Positions 11,566 to 23,030 of a stretch of DNA of 64,000 nucleotides are shown here, piece after piece (position 1 is the stretch's first letter; each line of letters opens with the position of its first letter). The DNA is from Gracilaria domingensis. Taxonomy: Eukaryota > Rhodophyta > Florideophyceae > Gracilariales > Gracilariaceae. The notes under the pieces were generated by a model that worked only from the letters and a program-made list of their open reading frames with translations, did no database searches and was not told the origin of the DNA. The position numbers and the translations under genes were made by a program. Location of the stretch: positions 62,001 through 126,000 of the forward strand of contig VCMS01000145.1 in assembly GCA_022539475.1 (NCBI GenBank), in the 5' to 3' direction.

Positions 11566-13242
11566 TTGCCTCTCTCTTTACGCCGCCGCGAGGGAGACGC
11601 GAGAGAGGAACCTCCACCGATCGTTGCTGCACCAATTGCAGACACTTTCAGGGGGCTAGAACCATATTACGCGAACATTGGACTACATCTAAGCCCGATG
11701 CCAATCGACGAAGCTAACACGAAGCTCAGAGCTGCCGTCAAGCGCAACTCGAAAAAGTTCACTGTATGGAAAGGACCCCTCTACCGCCGTGTAGGCACAT
11801 GGCTGAAACGTGTTCCTGATATATCAGAAAGGATCCGAATCATCAGGACTTTCCATGATGATGTTGGACACTGGAACGTAGCAGCCACTATGAGGCATTT
11901 TATGGACAGGTTCTGGTGGCCTACTACGCGCTCCGAGGTCACCGACTACGTCAAGAGTTGCAATGGCTGTCAGTTCATGGGACCTTTTCTCTCCTATCGT
12001 GCCGGTCAGCGGGCTCCTCTCACTAATGTGTTTGATACCTTCTCTATAGACTTCGGCGGGCCATTTCGGTCTACCACTCGTGGAAATAGGTTTCTTTTGA
12101 TTGGAGTGAAACATTTGACCGGATGGCCGATTGCCTTAGCTACGAGAAACGCCGCTGCTTCCAAGATTCTGAGATTTGTTCGGCTGGAAATTTTCGGTTC
12201 CTCTGGATACCCGCGGACCATCGTCTCTAATAACGTCACTTCTTTCCTCGCAGCAACCGTTTAGCAGTACATAAGACAGCACGGCATCTCGCTGAAAGCG
12301 CTCGTAGCGTATGCTCCTGTTTCAAATGGACGCACAGACAGAATGGTCGGGGCCATTAAGAGAGCAATTGGCAAGATCGTTCATGAATGAGTAATCAACT
12401 GGGACGCAGCATTACATGATATACTGTACGGATACAGGACTCGTAGGATGTCCGAGGGATATTCACACTTCCAACTTCTTTACGGGACACGTCCTTGTAT
12501 GAACCGTACGGAATTCCCTCCTCTTATCCCCGACGCCACGGACACGAATCGTCTCACGGAGGTGGAAGCAGCTACCATAGAAAGAGCCAATCGGGTCGAT
12601 AGGCAGGCCGTGCGCCGGGATGACGAACGTCATGGACACCGGTTTGCAGTTGGAGATCAAGTACTCGGCATGCGAGGTGAAGCTATGAATCTGTCAATCA
12701 AGTGATCCCCGCTCGTTTCCAAGTTCTACGGCCCTTGTCGCATCATACGCGCTAGTCATCTACGCTAATATTTGATCTTCCCGCACCGCCGCATGTCTAG
12801 AGGAAGTATTCATGCGAGAAGGCTTACGCTTGATCACGAGAGACCGGATAACCTAAGGATCGAGACCAATGACGCTCAGGATGCTCTCGCTATGCCGATC
12901 GTGGTAGACTACAAAGTCTATAACCCCGAAGTGAATTATTTGGAAGTAGAAGTCGGCGGAATCACCCTGCGTGACTGGCTCTCCTCATTGGGTTGTGAAG
13001 ACTGGGAGAGGCACAGGATTGTTTGGAATTGTTTCCACCTGTGCCTTAACTTGCACCATGTTTACTGCCAATATCTCACACGACGTTCTCACGAGGTTCT
13101 CGGGCGACTGGCACGAAGACCACCCACGCAGATGGTGAGACTCGGAGCCAAAAGGACCATCTTCGTTCTCTATCACTACGTTGTTGGGAAGTATGGTCAT
13201 CTACCGCCAGCAGCCACGCAAGAAGAGCCAGTGGTGGACTAA
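11566..13242 (+). pseudogene. gypsy fossil: integrase and C-terminal tail
   Basis: The integrase zinc-binding region (GHWNVAATMRHF-DRFWWP, then C-GCQ) lies at about 11850-11990 and is followed by a core-like stretch with FSIDFGGP and YPRTIVSNN. A G(D)QVLG segment near 12650 resembles the C-terminal integrase domain. After it, up to 13242, is a tail of about 110 residues of unknown type. The region is broken. Confidence 0.8.
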
Positions 13243-13425
13243 ATCAGACTCATCGGTCAGCACGAAGAGTTTATCGTGGACGTTGAGCCGGAACCTGATT
13301 ACCAAGAGCGGCCATATCCGTTCCAGTACATTACTGAAGAGGTTTCTTGGATTGGAGCTGTGGAGCCTACAATGTGATAAAATTCGTTGGTCACCCAGGG
13401 GAGGCGACCGTTAAGCGGCGGAGTG

Positions 13426-14871
13426 TGTGAATCCCGCGAAGGGCGCGACGTGGCACGCGACCTGATTACCAATTATCTTGGAGAATTGGTGGAACGACAA
13501 GCACATTAATTAGCTGCCAACGACTGATTTATTGAGAAGAATCTAAAATGTCGTTGACATGCAATGTTACAACAAGACGTTAGTTAAGCGTCAACAACTA
13601 GTAACATGGGAAGGAATTCGAGCAGAAATCAACGAGTAATTACTAAAACGAAAGTTAGTGGGACTGGATAAGCTCGTCCCAGGATAGAGTCAGCATTGTC
13701 TATAAGAGAGGTCTTACCCGCGCAGATATCTGGAGGGAGCACCAAGCGGTCAAAGCTTGAAGTAGTATCTACTGCCACTCAGAATTCTGAGAGCTTCTAG
13801 AAGCATCTGGTGTTCCAATACTAGACTAATTGTTTTAAAAGTAGTGTAGACGTGCCCTAGATACCTATTCATAAGCAGAAACTATTCAACGCAAATGTTC
13901 TCTGTATATAAAACCCCGAAAAGACGGCCTCACCCTCTTTGCATCCGCCGGCATACCACCTCTACGACCTCACACATTCTTCCTTTCGCACACCTCCACT
14001 ACCTTTCAGAGCAGTCGGCTCTTCTTTGCCTCCAATCGTTCCTTACTCCCCCCAACCGCAAACGGCTTGGTCTCCTGCTTCAGAACCCGAAGTCTTTACT
14101 GCGCGTCGCGCTGTCCCACCTTCGGCTCGTCCCGCACGATGACGTAGTGACTCGTTTAACGGCAGCACCCAGTTCTTGGGGACTTGAGGCTGCCTTCTCC
14201 GCACTCTTTGTGTCAGTCGTTTCCGCGCAGCTGCGAACTTCCCCAGAGAGGTGAATTGATGTCCAATTGATGTCCCTCAGATGACTGTCATTAGAATTAC
14301 GAGATCTGAAGATGTCCATTTGATCTCCTTCAGATGTACATGTGATCCACGTAAATGATCTACATATGGTGCACCAAAGATAAACGATTGACAAGCGCCC
14401 GATGTGCATGTGATGTACGAAGAGATGTCTAATGGATTTTGTGATGTCCAAGTGATGCGCCTTTTATTCCGGGATATCTAATGGACATATTCTAGTGCAT
14501 CATTTGAGTATCTTTGGAACAGATTTTGTGCATCGACGGAAGATCAAAGGCACATCAATTAGGGACATTTTAGGTGCTACCCCAGCACATCATTCGGATA
14601 TCCTGGATGCGCAGAGGATGTTCGAATGATATCCATAGATGTCCCAAAATTTCATCTGATGGATATCCAATGCGCATCACTCTACCTCTCTGGGTACGAT
14701 ATTTCTTGGTCGCTGTGCAGCTGATCTATCCTGATCAGTAATACAATTCCCGACTAATGAGCGCTTCATTTGCCGTCGACTACAGCTGGACGGCTGATAC
14801 CCCCTGGTGTTTCGTCTCTGCCTTTGGGTTGTCACCACCCGCGTCAATCACCCGCAAAAAAGACGTCCACA
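13426..14871 (+). repeat. 3' LTR of the gypsy fossil, interrupted
   Basis: This repeat starts TGTGAATCCC just after a purine-rich stretch (AGCGGCGGAG) that may be the polypurine tract, and ends CCACA at 14871. It carries TATATAAAACCCC near 13904 and one TTCTAGAA pair at 13795-13802, half of a heat-shock-type element. The miniature element at 14242-14694 splits it. Confidence 0.85.
14242..14694. mobile_element. miniature inverted-repeat element (family M), copy 1
   Basis: A 453-bp insertion is absent from the sister LTR. Its ends are the perfect 11-bp inverted repeat CCCAGAGAGGT / ACCTCTCTGGG. Flanking trinucleotides TTC and TAC, set against the uninterrupted sister LTR, suggest a decayed 3-bp target duplication. 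The inside is built of many loose GATGTCC/GGACATC words in both directions and has no coding capacity. A second copy is at 19589-20036. The superfamily is not settled; a 3-bp duplication would favour PIF/Harbinger. Confidence 0.75.
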
Positions 14872-15127
14872 AGAATGCCATTTTTAGCCTCATCTTCTTC
14901 CCATTCCTTAGCTTCTTCAATAGGACAACCACGAATTGAAAAAAAAGCTCGGAATGCCTTCAGCTTTTCAAAATTGCTCACTTGGCGACTGTACCGGCTT
15001 CACACCGTGAAGCATAGAAATACGGCATGAGGCTATCGCCATGAACACCCTGGGCAGTCCAACAACATGAGAACCATAAGAAGCTACTAAATTTCCGCTC
15101 TGAGTGAACTCGACCTGTGATTCACAA

Positions 15128-15245
15128 CAGGGCTGTCTTGCAATTACCTGCTATTGCAATATATTGCTATATGCAATACTCATTACAGATTGCGAGTAAT
15201 TTGACTTATTGCAATAAAACTTGCAGATTTATTCCACTTCAGATC
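15128..15245. mobile_element. hAT-type miniature element, left end only
   Basis: The terminus CAGGGCTGTCTTGCAATTA followed by repeated ATTGCAATATATTGC words matches the left end of the complete copy at 59492-60214. Similarity fades after about 15245 and no right end with a matching 8-bp duplication follows, so this is a truncated copy. Confidence 0.65.
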
Positions 15246-16737
15246 CTTTTAAGTAAGGGTTCTGTCTTTATCAAATGAACACCTCTTTGCATAACGTTCT
15301 TGGACTTGAATTAAGATCAGTTCTTGTGCCTCATTCTTGTAATTTAACGAGATAACTAAACACGAGCGATCCAGCACAGTTGTGGAAAATTGTGGCAGAC
15401 ACCGATATGCTCGCACCGCAAGGCATGATTCTGGAAAAAGAAGGCAAAAGATATCAACGAACGCTACACAAAACAGACGATTCTGATAACGAAGAAAACG
15501 GTCCAGGCAGCGGAAATTTCGCTTACTGGTTTGACGTCTCTGTACGCTTCTCGGCAGCAGACAAATATGTACAAATCCATACGAATGGAGGATTTCAACG
15601 TCCATATGTTTAGTGACACAGTACATATGAGTACAAAAGACTTCGATGCCTTACATTAAATTGCAGCGCCTAAATTTTGCGGGCCATTTAAGGTTAGAAA
15701 CTAATACGTAGCCAACAATCAGTACTTCGACGAAAACGATATCACAAAAGAGGAAATCCTTTTGCTTACACTTGAAATTTTTGGGGGCCTCTAACGTGAG
15801 AGGGGTTGAAATCAAAAGCTACGACCATATGTTTGAAATATTAGCAGTAGACCCGTGTTGTAGTGCGTTCAAAGCTACGTTGAAAACTATGAAAAGAACT
15901 CCTGAGGCCAGAAAGAATCCCTAGAAAAAAAACGAATTCTCATGCAGTTTGGCCACGGATATATGTTTCTCGGTGTTACTCTTGTCTTTATCTCATAAGA
16001 AAGGAATAACTCTGCTTTAGACAAATTCATCGGTCCGTGTCATCCTTAAACGCCAAAGAAGGTGAAAAAGCTTTAGTTAAAATGATCTATTGGAGCTCAT
16101 ATTGCGATATTTCAGATGATGTTTTTGGGGAAAATGACCTTGGTCGTGAACAACTTAAAGAACACACGAGAAATGATCGAGAGTACCAGCCCATGTATGC
16201 CACAGGTCTAAACGTAGCTCAGCAGTCCGCAACTGTGGCAGAAAGAAAGGGTCCTAGACAGATACTAACTTCTCACAAACAGAAATCAAGTGTTGAGCAG
16301 AACAGGACCATCTTGAATATGAAATGTTTCACGTCAACACAAAAAAAAGTAGAGCCGAATGATCCACACAGATGGAAGACATCAGTAAAAAACCGAAACA
16401 CCCGAAAACAATGCAAAAAGGCCCGCAGCCAAAAGTGCACCAAAATTCAGCAAGCGAGGTGAAGTAGAATGAAAAGATTGTTTCTTCGACAGACGAAAAC
16501 CGCAGGCTTCCCTGGAAAGAGCGGAGACACGATGAAAACTTTGAGCGCCAAAATGTGCGAAAAGTCTCAAATAAGAGCAACACACTGCAATTGTTAAAAG
16601 AAGGGCGGGATATCGGACGTCAAATGGAGAAAAATGCAGAGAGATGGTTGAAAGGAAGGAGGTTTAGACCTAGCTAACGGATGGAAGTGGGCGCCAGAGT
16701 GAATAGAAAAAAGTCGACGAAGAAGTAAAAAGATATG
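15246..16737. other. AT-rich region, no supported gene
   Basis: Two frames stand out only by length: 15389-15613 and 16082-16462 on the plus strand. Neither has a recognisable domain, and the second is simply Lys/Thr/Gln-rich as expected of A-rich sequence. Confidence 0.4.
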
Positions 16738-17789
16738 TGTAGAGCAAAAGCCTTGGGGTGAAAACTCTTTCGTGGTCCAATTTGGTGGTGATGGACACGT
16801 AGTGTGTGTGTACATATTTTTGTAGTTGGTAGCTAGTTCCCTGCCTCTCTATACACCCTGACAGTGAGTTGAACATGTGTGTGGACCTCGAAAGGTGTGT
16901 ACTATATTCGTTAATAGTTGTTAGTTTAATATCTGGTTGAACCTAATTAGTTGAGCGTGACCTCGCAGTCGCGAGCACTGAGTAAACCCAACTGAGGTCT
17001 CCTTGTCGAACCAAGGGCTTGGTTCCAGTTGTTCCTACCTTCATAGGTATACGACCCCGCTCCGTAGGGGAGCGAATACGTTGGCCGAGTGAAAACTGGT
17101 GCAACCGAATTGAATTCAATTTTCAAGTGATCTTCAGCTGATGGTCTTTCAACTTTCTGAAAACCAAGTCGTGCGTCATTGGGTTCTCAATACATTAATA
17201 TGCAATGAAAATCTATTGAATTTAATTTTTCTAACAAATTCAATTCTATGAAAATACCTTGAGATTATAAGAGAAAACCCTTAGTTACCGAGAACTATAT
17301 GAAAATTCCATAACGGAAAGTTCTGTCTGGGTCGGTTTCTGTACGAATATCCCCTCAGGAATGCGCAGAAAGTCTGGTAGCTTTACTGACAAGTGTGTCG
17401 TTCCGAGGAAGTATTAGAGTGCGTTACAGATATCCACCGCTGTATAGGGTTTTCCACCGGCTTTAGTTGCTGTTGTTGCCTCGGGTTTAGGTCCATGCTG
17501 CATACCGTAGAACCCTCGGCTCACTTTTGTTCTGGATTGTTCCATGGAGAGTCACCGGTTTTCAGGTCTCTCCTTTCCACTTTTCTCCCTCTTTCTCCGG
17601 GCTTTCCGTGCTTCACGTTCAACTCTTGGTCTTCTTGGTATTCACCTCTGTACGTACATCCAGCAGCCACCCCGACTTCACACTCGACTCTTGATAGTAC
17701 AGAGAGCTCTGTGGTTGGTCTGCCATCTCTCAAGAGAGCGGACCCTCCAACAGTCTGGTGGAGTTTTCACTCTTCTGAGTTGCCCCACA
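16738..17789. mobile_element. solo LTR, family A, second copy
   Basis: A 1,052-bp unit starts TGTAGAGCAAAAGCC and ends TTGCCCCACA, aligning with the copy at 7729-8689 across its length. The GTCGCGAGCACT block lies at about 16968. Flanking pentamers ATATG and AGATG differ at one base, a likely decayed target duplication. There is no internal region. Confidence 0.75.
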
Positions 17790-17792
17790 AGA

Positions 17793-17818
17793 TGGAGAGA
17801 GAGAGAGAGAGAAAGAGA
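17793..17818. repeat. GA microsatellite
   Basis: A run of GA dinucleotides with one AAG interruption directly follows the solo LTR. Confidence 0.8.
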
Positions 17819-18137
17819 ATTGGTTGAAATGCGGGCGTTGAGAGAGTCGTCTAGAGAGGAAGTGGTATGTTCGAGCCACGTTTGGGGCGGTCGCTAGAGC
17901 TCGATGTTTACATTTATGATTCCTCGCCAACCTGAGGTAGTGCGCTGATTTTTTTCGTCTACCAAATACATCACCTCTGCTTACCCTATTCTACCATGTC
18001 TTCTTACGTCGAGCTACCAGATTTCGTTATGTCGGTTAATAACTGGCGGTTGTTCAATCTTCAGTGGATACATTATGTCAACTCGCAGTTGGTTAATGCT
18101 TTGTTGACCTAGTGACGTGTCTCGTTCCCTTTGCTTA

Positions 18138-18710
18138 TTTATATATCGTTGTAGTCACTCTCTTCCATTTCTTCAGTCAAGCGCGCCACGCACTTCAACA
18201 TTTCTGAAAAGGAAATTATGGCCGCCGTAATCGCTGACGACACGGAACGTTTGCAAGTTCAGCCAGCGTAGTTTATCACGTTAATTGAGCCCGAAGCAGA
18301 GGAAGCTTCTGACAAAGCCATCTGGGAAGAGTAGGTGGCTCACTCTGACGAGGAATGCGATAAGGAGACGTTGCAAGGGGAGCTAGAGGCCGAGCTGGTA
18401 GCATGCGAAGATGCGTTGTATGACCTGTTTCGCAAGAAGGGGGTTTCAGCGGAGGATCTTAAGCTCAGGAGGGAAGAAATTTCCCGACTTGTTTGTTCGT
18501 GGTCTTGGTGTAGGTTTCGCTCTTTCCATGATGGCCCATATGTGCTCTTCTAACGCGAAGGCTTTACTTGCTATCCACCGTGTGGTGAAGTCAGCAGCCT
18601 CCAAGTGAAATTCGTACACACATGACACCACATATCCCATTGGTATGATATCCTGCGTCTCCTTGCCATCCCTTGCCTCCGCTCTCACTGCTTGAATTAA
18701 AACTTGTTTT
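18138..18710 (+). pseudogene. degraded short coding remnant
   Basis: A TATA-like ATTTATATATC at about 18139 precedes an ATG at 18221 in good context (AAATTATGGCC). The frame that follows is acidic and Glu/Ala-rich (for example GELEAELVACEDALYDLF) up to about 18480, and a different frame continues in similar style to about 18605. The whole is broken. I cannot assign a family. It may be a retroelement gag or a lost host gene. Because it sits next to a solo LTR, an element origin is slightly favoured. Confidence 0.35.
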
Positions 18711-19588
18711 CTTTTGTATCCGTCTCACGATGTCTGGCCATTACTACTTGCTAGAACAGACCCCGACTGGCAGTAACGTTTTGCACCGAAATCGGTAGTG
18801 ATATCGCCTTCGTCTCGGTCACATCACTGCATCGGAGGCTAGCAGCGGCTTATGGTAGGAGTTGAGCTCTTTCGTGGTGGACGCAACTGCAATGCATAGG
18901 GTGATAAGCACTGTCTGCAGCAGTCCCATTTCTGAAGGGTGCGCTTACGCGCTGTCACTTGAGCAGCTCGAACTTGGGAGTTGTGACTACCTGGGTTTAG
19001 TGCAGCGGTTTTCCAAAATTTGGGCTGAGGGTTCCGACCTCTCGGCCTAAGTAAGCTTACTGTATAGGATGTGTGGATGCGACAGTATCATATTATTGTA
19101 ATATCCACATAGTGACACAGTGAAAAACACTCAGAGCACCAAAGTTTGCCAAAGTTTTGCCCTTCTCCTGAGTGCGCATGTTAATAGGTTTAATTAGGGA
19201 ATAATGATGACCCTGCGTGAAGATGATGTCGCTGACGTGGCCTCGGTACTGCAGTTATTAAGCTTGCATGGTAGCGAGTGATATCATGTTGTACCCTGTG
19301 GTGCTCTATGGCGTCCGAGACGTCCGGCGGCCAGGGGGGCTTCTGCTTTAGTCCAAACACGATGATGGACACAGTAGAGAGATAGTTATCCGAAGGCAAA
19401 CCATATCGGCATTGGCACGAATCGAATTGGGGCACGCGCGCGTGCTGCGTGCTGCCAACGAGCCAAACCATATATCACATTTTAGCTCTCTCTAGTGTGA
19501 CCCAGAGAGAGCAGCATTTAGGGTGTCGCGCTGGCCCTTCGTAAGGCGTCGCACAGACGGAAGGACAATGAACGCTTGGCAAAGTGGA
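18711..19588. other. no supported gene
   Basis: Only short frames are present. A small inverted repeat, GCTCTCTC against GAGAGAGC, lies at about 19485-19512 just before the second family-M element. Confidence 0.4.
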
Positions 19589-20036
19589 CCCAGAGAGGTG
19601 AATTGATGTCCGGATGACATCCTCCAGATAACCCATATTAGAATTACGAAATCTGAAGATGTCCATTTGATCTCCTTATGATGTCCATATGATGTACGTA
19701 AATGATGCTCAGATGATGCATAAATTATAGCCAAGTGATAATCGCTCGATATGTATATGATGTAAGAAGAGATGTCCAATGGATTTTCTGATGTCCAAGT
19801 GATGCACCATGTAATTCAAGACATTTATGGGAGATATCTTCGTGCATCATATGAATATCATTGCAATAGTTTTTGTAAACTCAAAGGACATGTAAAGGGC
19901 ATCCCTTATCCGTATCCAATGGGGTACCAGGGCATGTCATTGGGATATCCTGGATGCCCAGAAGATATCCGACTGATATCACATAAATGTCCCAAATTTT
20001 CATCCGGTGGACATCCATTGCGCATCACTATCTCAC
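19589..20036. mobile_element. miniature inverted-repeat element (family M), copy 2
   Basis: The left end has the same CCCAGAGAGGTGAATTGATG as copy 1, and the two align to the end (shared GCGCATCACT near 20020). The right terminal repeat is replaced by diverged sequence, so this copy is older or was cut at the right. No target duplication could be recognised. Confidence 0.7.
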
Positions 20037-20759
20037 AGCGTGGAAAGCTGTAGCATGAATATTGCGACAGTGTTGGTGAGGGCCGTTCCGTGTGCGATAT
20101 TTTTGCTGCTGCAAGGTGTAAGAGTTGGAGACGGGAACGGTAATGACGGAGAGAGCGTGCGGGAGCAGCGATAACCGGAGGGGAAATCATTACTGCGAGG
20201 TCTTAGAGGCCGTGAAGACTCTTCTTTGGTTGTTGTATGCCGTCAATTGCGTGCTACAGTGGGGCCGGACAGCTGAGAGCAACGGCACGGTGCTTCGCAC
20301 TCCAACAGGGTTTGATAAGTTGGCAAACAAAGCAAAACTCTACTGCTGCGTTTGCATTGTATGCAAACGTACAGCTCGCATAACGCCTCCATTGCCACTC
20401 ATTTTGCACCTGAACAGAACCGGCAGCACAACTACGGCCTGAAATTTCCCGATCTGTTGCATTCTAAAAATAGATATCAAAATGAATTGAAGCCTAACAC
20501 GTTATATACCCGGATGTCGCTCAAGGTAAATATTACGTAAAGAAGTACTGAAAGTTTGTCGAGATTCTAAATTTGAACGAAAACAGAAACTTATTGTAAA
20601 ACAGATGAAAACAATCCAACGCGTAGAGTTGGGATGTTTTACGCATGTCAGATCTTTGATATTTTCCTTTCTTGATGAAGATTTTTAAATATTTTCATGG
20701 CTTACATTTTTGACGATGGTTTTGAGGTGTAGGAGTAAGGTTCCGGGATAAATCAGCAC
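20037..20759. other. no supported gene
   Basis: A plus-strand frame at 20125-20442 exists but shows no domain and no coding bias that I can see. Confidence 0.35.
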
Positions 20760-20935
20760 CAATTACTTGACGGCTAATACTAAAATACTACAAACCATCC
20801 GGTTATTGCTAAGTTTATTGCATATATAACACGTTAACATTTCAAATCTTATTGCAGGAATTAGAGTAATAGATAGACATACTGTTTATGGCGTTTCGAG
20901 AAGCAATTCCTTGCAATTATATTGGTTGAAGTCCT
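20760..20935. mobile_element. hAT-type miniature element, right part only
   Basis: The motif CCGGTTATTGCTAA and the terminus CTTGCAATTATATTGGTT followed by AGTCCTG match the right half of the copy at 59492-60214. The matching left end was not found. Confidence 0.6.
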
Positions 20936-22481
20936 GCATGTGAAGCGCATGTGTATGTATGGCCTGCAAGTGACATGAGGTGGAGAAAACGACGAAAATA
21001 ACATGGACTGAAAAGGTGCGATTTTTTTCAAATAAACCTATGGATTTTTCTGGAACAAAAAAGTGGAATTATCTGAAAATTGAGTCCCACGAACTCGACT
21101 CTTGCTGAGAATTGTGGGTGAGGGATCCATAGTCAAATAAGAAAATTCGATATTGCAATTGTAGAGTTCTTTGCTTTAGAATCTTAACTAATACTTCATA
21201 TGATTAGCGGGTATGTAATTAGAATCTATCATAAAAGAAGGATTAGAAACAAATTAATTCACATTAAGAAAATGATAGAACGTATTAAGAAATGCCGTCC
21301 ACTTGTGTTCTAGTAATACTTTCGTTATTAGCCTAACATTCATACAGCGCTTTGAGGTCAATGTGTAACAAAGTAGATCCATTTCTGAAATCTAAAAGCT
21401 CCTTTTGCGGTGTCTGCGTTTTCACAGCAAAACGCATCTCAATCTTACAAAGAAAACAAACACAATCCGAGGCATACTCTCTCAATGCCTTCTAACTTCT
21501 GGTAGAGCCTAAAATCATGGAATGATATTTCGAAATTGCCTAAAACCTCATTGATAACCACTTCTTTTGCAACACAGACATTTCATCATTGGCGTACGCC
21601 ATTGAACTGTTTCTTGTAGTATGGCAGCATGGATGACATGAGGATACACTGTCAGAGTGTTGCGTGAGCACATCATGTAAGATGATGTGTCTGATATCTC
21701 ATGCAAGATGTAATGTTGACCTCCTTTTTGATATGATATCTGCGTTTAGTGGCTCCCTGCGTTAGTTGGTCACAAAGTATCTGTAATTTTGTTTTTGGCA
21801 GGGTTTTGCAGGGTACAATTCTCTATAAAGTACGGCTCACTTCGCCAACCTCGGCAGGAGGATGAAGTGATTCACTATCCCCTCAACACTGTTAGTCTTG
21901 GAACCTATTCATCATCGACAACTTGTGGCACAACATAGTCTTCATGAGCACTTCAGGGAGATAAAATTGCGAAAGATATATATATTTAATCATCGACTCG
22001 TCATGGTCCTTCTCTGAGAGTAATCAAATAGTTTTGAATTCTCTGCATTGGGTACTGTCAGAGTTTTCAAATGATCGTTTGGCACAAAAATGTTCGGTGG
22101 CTCTGTCTTATGCAAGCTGCATTGTGGTGTAACATCGACATTTTCAGTCGTCGGAAGACAAACGCTGATGATACAGGCTCTAAGAAACCGTCAGCTGAAT
22201 GTCATTAAACGTGACATACAACATATGTTCACTTACCAGCATGACCTAACATATCAGTTCGAATGTTTCCATATTGCATACGGAAAGCAGTACTTTCATA
22301 AGGCTTAAAAGCATGGTCCATATTATTAAACTCACTTCGGTTTAGTTCCACCGTCCTTAACATCTGTAAAAAGCGCTGAACGGCGGCTAAAGACTACGTT
22401 AGGCGACAAAATGTGCGTCTGTGTGACACGCTTTCTTGTTGTTGATGAGGTGATGTTGATGACAGAGAGTCTCAGTTCACT
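20936..22481. other. AT-rich spacer, nothing recognised
   Basis: No frame here has a domain. A short imperfect repeat of CATGTAAGATGATGTG / CATGCAAGATGTAATG occurs at about 21670-21720. Confidence 0.35.
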
Positions 22482-23006
22482 TTAAGGTACCCAAAGTGTC
22501 TGCATTACGTAGCTCTCTGTATGGAGAAATAATCTTTCGATGGTTTGCGTCCAGCATATGTAGAAACACAGCTTATAAAACACAGTGTACTGAGTACAGT
22601 GAAGTGAAACTGAGTAAAGCTCTCTCTCTGACGTACAGCTCTCTTCTGAGCTGTTGTGCCAAAGTCTAGACCTCTCACAGAAGCAGTCTGGCATCCTTCC
22701 TGCTGTTTGGATGAGCGAAAGATGTCGCCCATCGAGATCGGACATCGCGTTCGTCGATGACGGAGAGACGGGAGACGGTGGTGCAGCGACGCGTTCAACC
22801 CGCACGAGATCTTGTACTGCAATGGAGACGGTGGGAGGCGACCCCTCATGGGACGTGCCCATATCCCCACCGGGTGTTGTGTGCGTTTCGGTCCTCGTCG
22901 CGGTCGAAGGAGCGCCAGCAGAGGACGCGGCCGTTGAAGTTGTGCCCGCACGAGGATTGTGGCGCACGAAAGCGCGGAGCCCAATGTTGCGAAGGTCGGT
23001 TACCAT
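22482..23006 (-). CDS. unclassified reading frame, doubtful
   Basis: From the ATG at 23006 the frame encodes 174 residues. The first two thirds are Ser/Thr/Pro/Ala-rich and GC-rich, and the last third is Cys- and Tyr-rich and AT-rich. That change in composition inside one frame argues against a single real gene. The start resembles the N-terminus of a retroelement gag, but no zinc knuckle or capsid motif follows. I list it because it is one of the few longer frames here. Confidence 0.2.
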   Translation of the reverse strand: MVTDLRNIGLRAFVRHNPRAGTTSTAASSAGAPSTATRTETHTTPGGDMGTSHEGSPPTVSIAVQDLVRVERVAAPPSPVSPSSTNAMSDLDGRHLSLIQTAGRMPDCFCERSRLWHNSSEESCTSERELYSVSLHCTQYTVFYKLCFYICWTQTIERLFLHTESYVMQTLWVP

Positions 23007-23030
23007 GATGGGTTCGGTGCAGCCCAAGTA

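Larger units (their letters stand above)
4987..14871 (+). mobile_element. Ty3/gypsy LTR retrotransposon fossil with nested insertions
   Basis: Two related terminal repeats (4987-5956 and 13426-14871) bracket an internal region in the order gag, protease, linker, reverse transcriptase, RNase H, integrase, which is the Ty3/gypsy order. The LTRs begin TGTGAA and end CCACA, and the 5' one is followed by TGGTTCCC, a plausible primer-binding site. The copy is broken, with well over ten breaks. The LTRs differ at roughly one site in six over the stretch I aligned, so the insertion is old. Flanking pentamers GGGAT and AGAAT could be a decayed target duplication. A solo LTR of another family (7729-8689) and a small inverted-repeat element (14242-14694) landed in it later. 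Confidence 0.9.

Noticed and set aside
16082-16462. A Lys/Thr/Gln-rich plus-strand frame.
   Set aside because: Its composition follows from A-rich DNA. There is no domain and no promoter.
15128-20935. A single 5.8-kb hAT transposon bounded by the left end at 15128 and the right end at 20935.
   Set aside because: The flanking octamers (ATTCACAA and CATGTGAA) do not match, and the interval contains unrelated insertions but no hAT transposase.
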